From Streptomyces sp. P9-A2 (GTDB lineage: Bacteria; Actinomycetota; Actinomycetes; Streptomycetales; Streptomycetaceae): a stretch of DNA of 64,000 nucleotides. A program made the translations under genes and the position numbers. Below are positions 16,293 through 24,891 of the stretch, one piece after another. The stretch spans positions 2,604,001 to 2,668,000 of the forward strand of contig NZ_JAZIFX010000001.1 of the NCBI RefSeq assembly GCF_036634175.1, written 5' to 3'. Each line of letters begins with the position of its first letter. The stretch's first letter is position 1. Under the pieces are notes generated by a model. The model did not search any database and was not told the origin of the DNA. It was given only the letters and a program-made list of their open reading frames with translations.

Positions 16293-19200
16293 TCACTCCC
16301 CGTCGGTGGTGCTCGACACGGACGGCGAAGACTGCTGTTCGGCCGCCGCGGTCTTCTTCGCCGCGGTCTTCCTCACCGTCGTCTTCTTCGCCACCGTCTT
16401 CTTCGCGGCAGCCTTGGCGGCAGTCGTCTTGGCCGCGGTCGTCTTGGCCGCGGTCGTCTTGGCCGCGGTCGCCTTCTTCGCCGTCGCCTTCTTGGCGGTG
16501 GCCTTGGTGGCGGTGGCCTTGGTGGCGGTGGCCTTGGTGGCCGCCGTCTTCTTCGTGGCGGCCTTCTTCACCGTGGCCTTCTTCGCCACCGTGCGGGCGG
16601 CCTTCCCGGCCTGAGCCGTCGCGTCGGCTGCTTCCCCGACGGGCGCCTCCTCCGTGGCGGCCCCCGCCTCGTCAGCCTCGTCCGCCGTGGCCGACGGGAC
16701 GACCACGACGGCCGCCTCCTCGGACGCGGTGGTGGACACGGTCGACTTGCGCACCGCGCGGCGGCGCGGGCGCGGCGGCGCGGCGGTCTCGGCCACCGGC
16801 TCGGGCGACTCCGCCGGCTCGGCCGGGGACTGCGCGGCCACCGGCTCGGACGCCTGCTCGGGCTCCGACGGGACGGCCGTGGGAACGGTCTCCGTGACCG
16901 TCACCACCGCGGCCTCGGCGCCCGCCGGGGAACCGGCCGGAGCGGACACCTTGCGGGTGGCCCTGCGGCGCGTACGGCCCTGAGGAGCGGCCTCCTCGGC
17001 GGCGGGTGCCTCAGCCGGGGTTTCGGCAGGGGCCTCGACGACCGGGTCCTCGGCGGCGGCCGGTGCGGCGTGCGCCTCGGCGGCCGACTCCGGCCGCACC
17101 GGACGCGCGGCTTCCTGTGCGGCCGTCGTGTCCTGGGCCGTCGGCGCCTGGACCGTCGACGCCTGGACCGAAGGCTCCTCGGCCGTGGCCGCGCCGCCCG
17201 TGGTCTCGGCGGTGGCCTGCTCGCGACGGCGCTCCTCGCGCCTCGGGGCGCCGGCCGGGGCCGAGGCCCTCCGGCTCACCCTGCGACGGCCGCGTCCACG
17301 GGTGGCCGCGGCCTCCGCCTCGGCGGCGCTGCTGTACAGCTCCTCGTCGGGGGTGTACTCGAGGGCCGGGAGCGCGACCGGCTCGGCGGCCTCGGCGGCG
17401 ACCTCGGCCTCCGTCTCCGGCTCCGCTTCCGCCTCCTGCTCCTGCTCCTGCTCCTGCTCCGCCGTCGGGACGACGTCGGCCTCGTGCTCGTGGAGGTGCT
17501 CCTCGGCCCGCGGCCGCTTCCTGCGCTTGCCGCCGCCTCCGGCGGAGGTGGGCTGGTCCAGGTGGACGATGACACCGCGCCCGTTGCAGTGGACGCAGGT
17601 CTCCGAGAACGACTCCAGCAAACCCTGGCCGACCCGCTTGCGGGTCATCTGCACCAGGCCCAGCGAGGTCACCTCGGCGACCTGGTGCTTCGTACGGTCC
17701 CGGCCCAGGCACTCGAGGAGGCGCCGCAGCACCAGGTCCCGGTTGGACTCCAGGACCATGTCGATGAAGTCGATGACGATGATGCCGCCGAGGTCGCGCA
17801 GCCGCAGCTGACGCACGATCTCCTCGGCCGCCTCCAGGTTGTTCCTGGTGACCGTCTCCTCGAGGTTTCCGCCCTGACCGGTGAACTTGCCGGTGTTGAC
17901 GTCGATGACGATCATCGCCTCGGTCCGGTCGATCACCAGCGAACCGCCGCTGGGCAGCCAGACCTTGCGGTCGAGCGCCTTGGCGAGCTGCTCGTCGATC
18001 CGGTACGTGGCGAAGACGTCGACCTCGCTGGTCCACTTCTGCAGCCGGTCGGCCAGGTCGGGCGCGACATGCGCGACATACCCGTGGATGGTCTGCCAGG
18101 CCTCGTCGCCACTGACGATGACCTTGGAGAAGTCCTCGTTGAAGATGTCCCGCACGACCCGGACGGTCATGTCCGGCTCGCCGTACAGCAGCGTCGGCGC
18201 GTTCGAGCTGCCGCCGTTCCTGGACTTCTTCTTGATGTCCTCCCACTGTCCCTGCAGCCGCTCGACGTCACGGCGCAGCTCGTCCTCGCTCGCGCCCTCG
18301 GCGGCGGTGCGCACGATGACGCCCGCGTCCTCGGGGACGACCTTCTTGAGAATGGTCTTCAGCCGGGCCCGCTCGGTGTCGGGCAGCTTGCGGCTGATGC
18401 CGGTCATCGAGCCCTCGGGGACGTACACGAGGTAACGGCCCGGGAGGGAGACCTGGCTGGTCAGACGGGCGCCCTTGTGCCCGATCGGGTCCTTCGTCAC
18501 CTGGGCGAGGACCGGCTGGCCGGACTTCAGCGCGGCCTCGATCCGGCGCGGGCCGTGGGCCATGCCCAGCGCCTCGAAGTTGACCTCACCGGCGTAGAGC
18601 ACGGCGTTGCGGCCCTTGCCGATGTCGATGAAGGCGGCCTCCATCGACGGCAGCACGTTCTGCACCTTGCCGAGGTACACGTTGCCGACGTACGAGGTGG
18701 CCTGCTCCTTGTTGACGTAGTGCTCGACGAGCACGCCGTCCTCCAGGACGCCGATCTGCGTACGGTCGCCGTACTGCCGGACCACCATGACGCGCTCGAC
18801 GGCCTCGCGGCGGGCCAGGAACTCGGCCTCGGTGATGATCGGGACGCGTCGGCGGCCCTGCTCACGGCCTTCCCGGCGGCGCTGCTTCTTCGCCTCCAGA
18901 CGCGTGGAGCCCTTGATGGACTGCACCTCGTCCGACGGCTCGGAAGCCTTGCGCGGCTCGCGCACCTTGACGACGGTGCGCTCGGGGTCGTCACCGGAGA
19001 CCTCGGCCTCGCTGCCGCCGTCGCCGGCCCTGCGGCGCCTGCGGCGACGGCGACGGCTGCTGCTGGAGCCGCCCGCGGCGCCGGTGTCGTCACGGTCCTC
19101 GGCCGACTCCTCGGTGTCGTCCGTGTCGTCCGTGTCGTCGGCGGACCCGTCGTCGGTGTCCTGCTCGGCGTCGCCCCCGGACTCGTCGTCCTCGGCGTCG

Positions 19201-20651
19201 GCATCGGCATCGGCGGACTCGCCGCGCCTGCGGCGACGGCCGCCCCGGCGACGGCGACGGCGGGAGCCGGGGCCCTCGTGCTCGTCCTGATCGTCGTCCG
19301 CGTGGTCCTCGGCCTGGTCGTCGACGTCCGCGTCGGCGTCCGTCCCGTCCTCGGCGCGGGTGTCGACAGCGGGCTCGGTACGGGTGCTGCCGGAAGCGGT
19401 CCGGGCGGCCGGTGCCGCCTCGGTCTCGTCCGCGGCGCCCCGGCGACGGCGCCGGCGGCGGGAGGCGACGGGCTGCTCCTCCGGCAGCTCCTCGGTCTCC
19501 TCCGGCTCATCGGGCTCCACCGTGCCGACGGCCTCGGCCGCCGCTTCGGCGGCGGCCCGCTCCGGGGTCTGGAACTGGGGCTCGGTGAACACGGGAGCCT
19601 GGAAGACGGCGACCGCGGGACGTGCGGGACGCTTCGCCGTCCCGGCCTCGGCGGCTTCGGCCGACCCTGCGGCGGGGCGGGCGGGCTCGGCGAATCCGGC
19701 GGCGGGCTTGCGGACCGCACGGCGTCGGCGGCGCGGAGCGGCATCGTCCGCGGCGGGCACCTCGGGCGCCTCGGACGCCTCGGATGTCGCGGACGCCTCG
19801 GATGTCGCGGGGGGCTGCGAGGTCTCTCCGGTGGTCTCGCTCACGGGAGCCTTCGCCTCCTCGGCGGGGGAGGCGGTGGCCTCGGCGGTCGCGGGGGCGG
19901 AGACACGGCGTGAGGCGCGACGCCGGGTACGGCGGGGAGCCGCGTCGTCGGCGACGGCGGTCTCGGCGGTGTCCGCGAGGGCGGCCTCCGCGAGGGCAGC
20001 CTCCGCGGGGGCCGTGTCCACGGGGGCGGCGGTGCCGGAAGCAACCGCGGCGTCGGCGGCCCGCGTGCTGTCCGCGGTCACGGTGCTCTCGGCACCCGCG
20101 GAGCTCTGTGCCGGTTCGGCAGGTTCGGTGGTCCCGGCGACGGTGGCCGTCGGCGAGGTCACGCGGCGCGTGGCACGACGGCGCGCACGCGGCGGGGCCG
20201 CTTCCACGGCCGGCTCGGCCGGCTCGGCGTCCGCGACGGGCTCGGCGGCCGGAGCGTTCGGCACGGCCGGGGTCTCGGTCGCCGGTACGACGGTCTCGGC
20301 GGTGTTCGCCGCTTCCGGCGCGTCCGCGGACGAGGCCGGGCGGCGCACCACGCGACGGCGCCTGCGCGGAGCGGCGTCGTCCGCGACGGCCTGCGTCCCG
20401 GCCCGGGCCGCCGTCGGCTCGGGTGCTGCGGCCGTGTCGGTTCCGGTGCCTTCCGCGGCCTCGAGCTCGTCGTTCTCGTCGAGCGGCTCGGCGGCCGGTA
20501 TGGCCGGGGCGGTCGTCTCCTCCGCTGTGCCGGAGGCCGCAGTGGGCGGGCCGGCGGGGCGGGACGCGGCCCGGCGCCGACGGCGCGGCGGCAGGGTGTC
20601 GCTGGGGCTGTTCGGTTCGGAGCCCTCTGTGGGCTCGGTCGGTTCGAGCAT
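16293..20651 (-). CDS. rne: Ribonuclease E/G family endoribonuclease with very long disordered arms
   Basis: 1452 residues. Residues 1-620 are low-complexity, rich in Ala, Glu, Asp and Arg, with repeated arginine motifs (DDAAPRRRRRVVRRPA-like). The S1 domain follows at about 640-720 (YVGNVYLGKVQNVLPSMEAA). The catalytic DNase-I-like core has metal ligands in IDVNTGKF (about 915) and IDFIDM (about 958). The zinc-link CVHC is near 1018. The C-terminal 400 residues are again disordered and end in lysine-alanine repeats (KKATAKKATAAKTT) like those of histone H1-type proteins. The enzyme cleaves AU-rich single-stranded RNA, processes rRNA and starts mRNA decay; the catalytic domain placed centrally between disordered arms is known from Streptomyces RNase ES. 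Start ATG 20651 has GGGAG 11 bases upstream. Confidence 0.95.
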   Translation of the reverse strand: MLEPTEPTEGSEPNSPSDTLPPRRRRRAASRPAGPPTAASGTAEETTAPAIPAAEPLDENDELEAAEGTGTDTAAAPEPTAARAGTQAVADDAAPRRRRRVVRRPASSADAPEAANTAETVVPATETPAVPNAPAAEPVADAEPAEPAVEAAPPRARRRATRRVTSPTATVAGTTEPAEPAQSSAGAESTVTADSTRAADAAVASGTAAPVDTAPAEAALAEAALADTAETAVADDAAPRRTRRRASRRVSAPATAEATASPAEEAKAPVSETTGETSQPPATSEASATSEASEAPEVPAADDAAPRRRRRAVRKPAAGFAEPARPAAGSAEAAEAGTAKRPARPAVAVFQAPVFTEPQFQTPERAAAEAAAEAVGTVEPDEPEETEELPEEQPVASRRRRRRRGAADETEAAPAARTASGSTRTEPAVDTRAEDGTDADADVDDQAEDHADDDQDEHEGPGSRRRRRRGGRRRRRGESADADADAEDDESGGDAEQDTDDGSADDTDDTDDTEESAEDRDDTGAAGGSSSSRRRRRRRRRAGDGGSEAEVSGDDPERTVVKVREPRKASEPSDEVQSIKGSTRLEAKKQRRREGREQGRRRVPIITEAEFLARREAVERVMVVRQYGDRTQIGVLEDGVLVEHYVNKEQATSYVGNVYLGKVQNVLPSMEAAFIDIGKGRNAVLYAGEVNFEALGMAHGPRRIEAALKSGQPVLAQVTKDPIGHKGARLTSQVSLPGRYLVYVPEGSMTGISRKLPDTERARLKTILKKVVPEDAGVIVRTAAEGASEDELRRDVERLQGQWEDIKKKSRNGGSSNAPTLLYGEPDMTVRVVRDIFNEDFSKVIVSGDEAWQTIHGYVAHVAPDLADRLQKWTSEVDVFATYRIDEQLAKALDRKVWLPSGGSLVIDRTEAMIVIDVNTGKFTGQGGNLEETVTRNNLEAAEEIVRQLRLRDLGGIIVIDFIDMVLESNRDLVLRRLLECLGRDRTKHQVAEVTSLGLVQMTRKRVGQGLLESFSETCVHCNGRGVIVHLDQPTSAGGGGKRRKRPRAEEHLHEHEADVVPTAEQEQEQEQEAEAEPETEAEVAAEAAEPVALPALEYTPDEELYSSAAEAEAAATRGRGRRRVSRRASAPAGAPRREERRREQATAETTGGAATAEEPSVQASTVQAPTAQDTTAAQEAARPVRPESAAEAHAAPAAAEDPVVEAPAETPAEAPAAEEAAPQGRTRRRATRKVSAPAGSPAGAEAAVVTVTETVPTAVPSEPEQASEPVAAQSPAEPAESPEPVAETAAPPRPRRRAVRKSTVSTTASEEAAVVVVPSATADEADEAGAATEEAPVGEAADATAQAGKAARTVAKKATVKKAATKKTAATKATATKATATKATAKKATAKKATAAKTTAAKTTAAKTTAAKAAAKKTVAKKTTVRKTAAKKTAAAEQQSSPSVSSTTDGE

Positions 20652-20913
20652 GCGGGGGTTTCTCCCGTCAGGCTCCCGGGCGCCGCACCTGGTCCGGCGA
20701 TGCCGGTGACGTCCGCGGTTCGCGCGAAGCGCGGTTACCGCCGTCCGGGGCGCGGGCGCCGCACGGGAGCTCTCTAGTGTCCTGTCTCACCGGTTCCGTA
20801 CACCGAATGCGCACGGCCTGGCGAAAGTCTTGTGGTGGGTGCGCTGCCCGACCCAGGTGGCTCCCGAGGTACGAGGGCGGCGCTACGACGTCCGTCCCTA
20901 CGCGGGACCTTCC

Positions 20914-21690
20914 TTACACCGACGCCGTCGCGGTGGCAGTGGCACCGGCCGGATGCGGCGCGGTCGCTGCTGCCTCGCGGTCGGGCGCGAGCGGGTCGGT
21001 CACCGTGCCGGTCTCTTCATCGAGCAGCCCCTGCGCCAGCCTGGTCACCGCTGCGGGGACCGGCGGCGCCAGATCGGCCACGGCGCGGAGACCGGACAGG
21101 ACGTCGTCGGGTCGAACGGCAGGCGTCACGTGCCGAACAACCAGCCGCAGTATCGCACAGGGCCGGTCGGTCGACCTATCAGCCGGTGAAGAGGGTGCTT
21201 CCACGCTCTCCAGTTCCACGACCGCGGAACGGGCGTCGAACGTACGGACGCCGCTCTTCGTCCGGCGCTGCACCTCGACGGTTTCCGCCGCGTTGAAGGC
21301 GTCCACCGCTCGACGGGCCTCCTCGGCGTCGACACCGTCCAGCCGCAGCTCCCACACCGAGGCCGTGAGCCGGTCGGCGAGCCCCGGGGTTCGGGCCTCT
21401 GCCGCCTCCACGATGTCGAGGCCGGTGGGCAGCGACTCGTCGAGGAGCATTCTGAGCGGTTCCGGATCACGCTGCTGGGTGAGCGCGATCTCGAGGTACT
21501 CCGCCTCACTGCCCGTGCCGGTGGGTGCGGCATTGGCGTACGAGACCTTCGGGTGCGGCGTGAACCCCGCCGAGTACGCCATCGGCACCTCGGCACGGCG
21601 CAACGCGCGCTCGAAGGCACGCTGGAAGTCACGGTGGCTGGTGAACCGGAGGCGGCCGCGCTTGGTGTAGCGCAATCGGATGCGCTGCAC
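20914..21690 (-). CDS. TIGR03936-family radical-SAM-associated protein
   Basis: 258 residues from GTG 21690. It contains IRLRYTKRGRLRFTSHRDF, AYSAGFTPHPKVSYANAAP, and a C-terminal VVRHVTPAVRPDDVLSGLR, diagnostic of TIGR03936 (DUF2344). In most actinomycetes this gene lies next to the TIGR03960 radical SAM gene, here 4.3 kb away at 26001-27965; the pair may modify RNA or protein, but the function is unknown. The frame stays open upstream to a CTG at 21732 (LGKRQPEGPPPAPA), with AAGGA inside the end of the preceding gene, so the true start may be that CTG. It overlaps functionally with the membrane-protein gene upstream, whose stop is at 21739. Confidence 0.88.
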   Translation of the reverse strand: MQRIRLRYTKRGRLRFTSHRDFQRAFERALRRAEVPMAYSAGFTPHPKVSYANAAPTGTGSEAEYLEIALTQQRDPEPLRMLLDESLPTGLDIVEAAEARTPGLADRLTASVWELRLDGVDAEEARRAVDAFNAAETVEVQRRTKSGVRTFDARSAVVELESVEAPSSPADRSTDRPCAILRLVVRHVTPAVRPDDVLSGLRAVADLAPPVPAAVTRLAQGLLDEETGTVTDPLAPDREAAATAPHPAGATATATASV

Positions 21691-21738
21691 CGCGGGTGCG
21701 GGCGGCGGGCCTTCGGGCTGTCGCTTGCCCAGTGTCGT

Positions 21739-22863
21739 TCAGTCCTTCGTGAGTGCGGTCGTACTGCTACCAAGAGTACGCGTGTCACCGCCGATAGGTT
21801 CCCGTCGGTTCTCACCCCGTACCGGCCGCTGTTCCCCGACCAGCACCCGTCGCAGGTCGGCGCGCGTCCGCCGCAGCGTCAGGCGCGCGGAGGCGAGGGA
21901 CTGCCGGACGGCCCGCCCCACGGCACGCGCCGCCTCGGCGGCGGGCCGCAGCACCGCGTCCCGCACCACGTGCCCCACCGGCGTCAGCACACGCGTGTAC
22001 ACCCAGCGCACCGGTTCCACGACGACCCACCGGAAGAGGGCCTTCAGGAACCGCCCCACCGCGAGCGAGACGTACCCGGCGACCCGCCAGGCATGCCCGA
22101 GGGCGTTCCAGATCTCCCGCGCGACGACGGCGAGCACCCGCCCGACCGGCACCAGGACCCAGCGCCATACGGCGAGCAGGGGCAGCACGAACAGGATCCG
22201 GGTGATCCAGTACAGCCCCGTACCGATGCCGGTGACGAGCACGCCCACCAGCCATGCCAGCCCTTTCGCACACCAAGCGACGGTGCGGCCGACGGGCGTG
22301 AGCACCCATGTGTACAGCCACACACCGGGCACGACGACGAGGTACCGCGTGAGCCAGGAGAGGGCCGCGAACACCCCGAGTCCGATCACGGCGGACACGG
22401 ACCCGATCCCGCGCAGCACCCACATCACCCCGTGCCCGAAGGGCGTCAGCACGCGCGTGTACAGCCACACCAGCGCGTGCCCGAGCGGCACGAGCACGTA
22501 CCGGTACAGCCACCCGGCGGGCACGACGACCACCAGGTTCCCGAGCCATGCGAGCGCTCTGCCGAGCGGCACGAGGACATACCGCCACAGCCCCACCAGC
22601 GGCCACACGAAGACCGCGCGCCCGGCCCACAGCAGCGCCCGCCCGAGCGGACGGAACACGGCGCGGTCCAGCCACCGCGCGGCGACGGCACACGCGTCCC
22701 ACACCAGCCGCACCGGCAGAACCACGAGGAACACGACGATCCGCACCGGCAGGCGGATCGCCACCACCAGACATCCCTCGCCCGCCGCCACCTCCGGCTG
22801 CCGCGACGGATGCCGGTGTACGGGCGGTGCCGGCCTCTCGGCGTCCAGCTTCTCCAGGTCCAT
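21739..22863 (-). CDS. Repetitive Trp-rich membrane-associated protein of unknown function
   Basis: 374 residues that I cannot assign. Residues 40-315 consist of about eight to ten related segments of 25-30 residues, with recurring cores such as WRYVLVPLGRALAWL, YRYVLVPLGHALVWL and YTRVLTPFGHGVMWVLRG. The pattern is aromatic-x-(R/T)-V-L-(V/T)-P-hG. These could be re-entrant or transmembrane helices with a Pro-Gly break. The ends are soluble: an acidic start MDLEKLDAERPAPP and a basic tail rich in Arg. The gene ends seven bases before the CTG start candidate of TIGR03936, so the two are probably co-transcribed. The IS200/IS605 left end lies directly upstream of its ATG and has probably removed its native promoter. 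Confidence 0.7.
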   Translation of the reverse strand: MDLEKLDAERPAPPVHRHPSRQPEVAAGEGCLVVAIRLPVRIVVFLVVLPVRLVWDACAVAARWLDRAVFRPLGRALLWAGRAVFVWPLVGLWRYVLVPLGRALAWLGNLVVVVPAGWLYRYVLVPLGHALVWLYTRVLTPFGHGVMWVLRGIGSVSAVIGLGVFAALSWLTRYLVVVPGVWLYTWVLTPVGRTVAWCAKGLAWLVGVLVTGIGTGLYWITRILFVLPLLAVWRWVLVPVGRVLAVVAREIWNALGHAWRVAGYVSLAVGRFLKALFRWVVVEPVRWVYTRVLTPVGHVVRDAVLRPAAEAARAVGRAVRQSLASARLTLRRTRADLRRVLVGEQRPVRGENRREPIGGDTRTLGSSTTALTKD

Positions 22864-22883
22864 CAGGACCTAGCCAGGGGACG

Positions 22884-22899
22884 CCCCGCTTTAGCGGGG
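22884..22899 (+). repeat. Left-end hairpin of the IS200/IS605 element
   Basis: CCCCGC-TTTA-GCGGGG. In this family the transposase recognises such a hairpin as single-stranded DNA. Confidence 0.65.
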
Positions 22900-23013
22900 T
22901 GGGGAATGGCTTCTCTGTGCTGTTCTGACCTCAACCGGGTGCGCGGATCGGCACTGTTCACCTGAACCCACCTCTCTGGCGTACTAGACTTGTGGCGCCT
23001 GTATAGTGACTGC

Positions 23014-23442
23014 GTGACCGTGACCAGGAAGGTTCGCCGATTCTCCGGTGGCGTGTATGACCTGGGGCTCCACGTGGTGTGGTGCCCGAAGTACCGCCGG
23101 CCGGTCCTCGGTGGCCGGGTCGCGGAACGACTGGACGAACTGATCCGGCAGAAGGCCGACGAACGGGGGTGGGAGATCGTGACGCTCGAAGTCATGCCCG
23201 ACCACGTCCACCTGTTCGTGAAGCACGACCCGAAGTCGTCGGCCTCGTACGTGGCCAACCAGTTCAAGGGCTTCACTTCCCGTGTACTTCGCGAGGAGTT
23301 CCCGCACCTGAAGTCGCGAATGCCTACGCTGTGGTCGTCGTCGTACTTCGCGGCGTCGGTGGGTGCCGTGTCGGCGGCGACGGTCGAGAAGTACATCAGC
23401 ACCCAGTGGGAACGCCCGGGGAAGAAGGGGGACGGCCCGTGA
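23014..23442 (+). CDS. tnpA: IS200/IS605 transposase TnpA (Y1 HUH)
   Basis: 142 residues from GTG 23014 (MTVTRKVRRFSGGVYDLGLH). The metal-binding HUH motif is HVH in MPDHVHLFV and the catalytic tyrosine is in VEKYISTQ. TnpA cuts and rejoins single-stranded DNA at the hairpin ends as a dimer. Length is normal for the family and both motifs are intact. The stop overlaps the tnpB start (GTGA). Confidence 0.93.
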   Translation: MTVTRKVRRFSGGVYDLGLHVVWCPKYRRPVLGGRVAERLDELIRQKADERGWEIVTLEVMPDHVHLFVKHDPKSSASYVANQFKGFTSRVLREEFPHLKSRMPTLWSSSYFAASVGAVSAATVEKYISTQWERPGKKGDGP

Positions 23443-24647
23443 TCCGCGCGTACAAGTTCCTCCTGCGCCCCACCAAAGGTCAGGCGGCGGCCCTCACCGG
23501 CATGCTGCGGGACCACTGCTCCCTCTACAACGGCGCCCTCCAAGAGCGGCGCGACGCCTACCGGCACGCCTCGAAGACCACCGTCCGCTACGGCGACCAG
23601 TCCGCTCAGCTCAAAGACATCCGGGCGTTCGACCCGGAGCGTCAGAGCCGCTGGTCGTTCAGCTCGCAGCAAGCCACCCTGCGCCGTCTGGACAAGGCGT
23701 TCCAGGCGTTCTTCCGCCGGGTCAAGGCCGGGCAGACGCCGGGCTACCCCAGGTTCAAGGGTGTGGGGCACTTCGACACCGTCACGTTCCCGAAGGACGG
23801 CGACGGCTGCCGCTGGGACTCCACCCCGCACGATTGGCAGACCCGCGTACGACTGCAAGGCATCGGGCATGTCCGCGTGCACCAGCACCGGCCCGTGCAG
23901 GGCCGCGTCAAGACGATCTCGGTGAAGCGCGAGGGGAACCGCTGGTACGTCGTCCTCGCCTGCGACAACGTACCCGTCGAGGAGCTGCCGCCGACCGGGG
24001 CGATCGTCGGTATCGACATGGGAGTTGCCCACTTCCTGACCACCTCGGACGGCGAACACGTCGCCAATCCGCGCTTTTTCCAGACGATGGCCGACGAACT
24101 GGCCGAAGCGCAGCGGCATCTCGCGACGTTCCCGAAGCGGACCCGGCAGCGCACCAAGAAGCATCGCGCCGCTGCCCGGAAGGTCGCCAAGCTGCACGGC
24201 AGGATCCGGCGGCAGCGGGCCGACTTCCACCACAAGACCGCCCGTAAGCTGATCGCCGGCCACGATGTGATCGCGCACGAGCGGCTGAACACGGCGGGCA
24301 TGACCAAAGCCCCCGCGCCCAAGGCCGACCCCGAGCAGCCCGGCGGTTTTCTGCCGAACGGTGCTGCCGCGAAGGCCGGGCTCAACCGCAGCATCCTCGA
24401 CGCGGGTTGGGCGCAGTTCCTCGGAATCCTGGCGAACAAGGCTGAGAGTGCCGGTCGCCTGGCGGTTCCGGTGGACGCGCGCAACACCTCCCGCACGTGC
24501 TCCGAGTGCGGGCATGTCGCGAAGGAGAACCGTGTCACCCAGGAAAGGTTCCGGTGCACGGCGTGCGGGTTCGCGGCGAACGCGGACCACGTCGGCGCGA
24601 CGAACGTCCTCAACAGGGCCGGGCTGGTCCTCTGCACGGCGGCTTAG
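23439..24647 (+). CDS. tnpB: TnpB RNA-guided nuclease of the IS200/IS605 element
   Basis: 402 residues from GTG 23439. It has an N-terminal helix-turn-helix/wedge region, then a RuvC-like nuclease with Asp in VGIDMGVAHFLTT, Glu in VIAHERLNTAG and Asp in NADHVGATN. A four-Cys zinc ribbon lies between the last two (CSECGH ... CTACGF). All catalytic residues are present. TnpB proteins, ancestors of Cas12, use an RNA made from the transposon right end to cut matching DNA. Activity here is inferred. Confidence 0.93.
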   Translation: MIRAYKFLLRPTKGQAAALTGMLRDHCSLYNGALQERRDAYRHASKTTVRYGDQSAQLKDIRAFDPERQSRWSFSSQQATLRRLDKAFQAFFRRVKAGQTPGYPRFKGVGHFDTVTFPKDGDGCRWDSTPHDWQTRVRLQGIGHVRVHQHRPVQGRVKTISVKREGNRWYVVLACDNVPVEELPPTGAIVGIDMGVAHFLTTSDGEHVANPRFFQTMADELAEAQRHLATFPKRTRQRTKKHRAAARKVAKLHGRIRRQRADFHHKTARKLIAGHDVIAHERLNTAGMTKAPAPKADPEQPGGFLPNGAAAKAGLNRSILDAGWAQFLGILANKAESAGRLAVPVDARNTSRTCSECGHVAKENRVTQERFRCTACGFAANADHVGATNVLNRAGLVLCTAA

Positions 24648-24700
24648 CCACCGACGCAGGAAGCCCGCGCGTTTACGCGTGGGTGGAGTCACGCAAGTGA
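24560..24700 (+). ncRNA. Possible omega (reRNA) guide RNA of tnpB
   Basis: In this family the guide RNA covers the 3' end of tnpB and the right-end hairpin, with the guide read from flanking DNA. Here the hairpin at 24664-24683 is followed by TGGAGTCACGCAAG and then GTGAGGACGCCCCG as the presumptive guide. The boundaries are inferred; no promoter is identified. Confidence 0.35.
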
Positions 24701-24765
24701 GGACGCCCCGGCAAGCCATTCGGATGCACCGGCACCGGCACCGGACCGACGCGCCGCCCTCCCCG

Positions 24766-24812
24766 CATCCGGCATCCGGCATCCGGCATCCGGCATCCGG
24801 CATCCGGCATCC
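24766..24812. repeat. Heptanucleotide tandem repeat CATCCGG
   Basis: Six perfect copies of CATCCGG plus a partial seventh, just upstream of the dyad and the channel gene. It sits where a -35 region would fall relative to TACAAT at 24821, so copy number could alter promoter spacing. Confidence 0.95.
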
Positions 24813-24817
24813 GCGAA

Positions 24818-24833
24818 TCTACAATGCTGTAGA
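24818..24833 (+). promoter_or_regulatory. Perfect 16-bp dyad TCTACA-ATGC-TGTAGA (operator) containing a -10-like TACAAT
   Basis: TCTACAATGCTGTAGA is fully palindromic in its arms. It contains TACAAT, a good -10 match. Dyads of this size are typical of TetR, MarR or BlaI-type repressors. It lies 59 bases before a 12-codon TetR-like start and 94 bases before the ion-channel gene. Confidence 0.55.
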
Positions 24834-24891
24834 AATCAGCTCTGGAGTGTCACCGCCGCGCGAACCCGCCGTCCTTATTCGCACCTCGGGC

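Larger units (their letters stand above)
22870..24710 (+). mobile_element. IS200/IS605-family insertion sequence (tnpA + tnpB)
   Basis: Carries an HUH transposase and TnpB in the same direction with a four-base overlap. Ends are subterminal hairpins rather than inverted repeats, as expected: left CCCCGC-TTTA-GCGGGG (22884-22899), right CCCGCGCG-TTTA-CGCGTGGG (24664-24683). A 9-bp GGACGCCCC occurs next to both ends (22879 and 24701). Exact cleavage sites cannot be fixed without an empty-site comparison. Both proteins look intact. Confidence 0.85.

Noticed and set aside
17070..19913. 947-codon forward frame opposite rne
   Set aside because: High-GC shadow of rne; composition reflects the antisense codons and no motif is visible.
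24766..24812. CRISPR-like array
   Set aside because: Pure 7-bp tandem repeat without spacers; no cas gene anywhere in the window.
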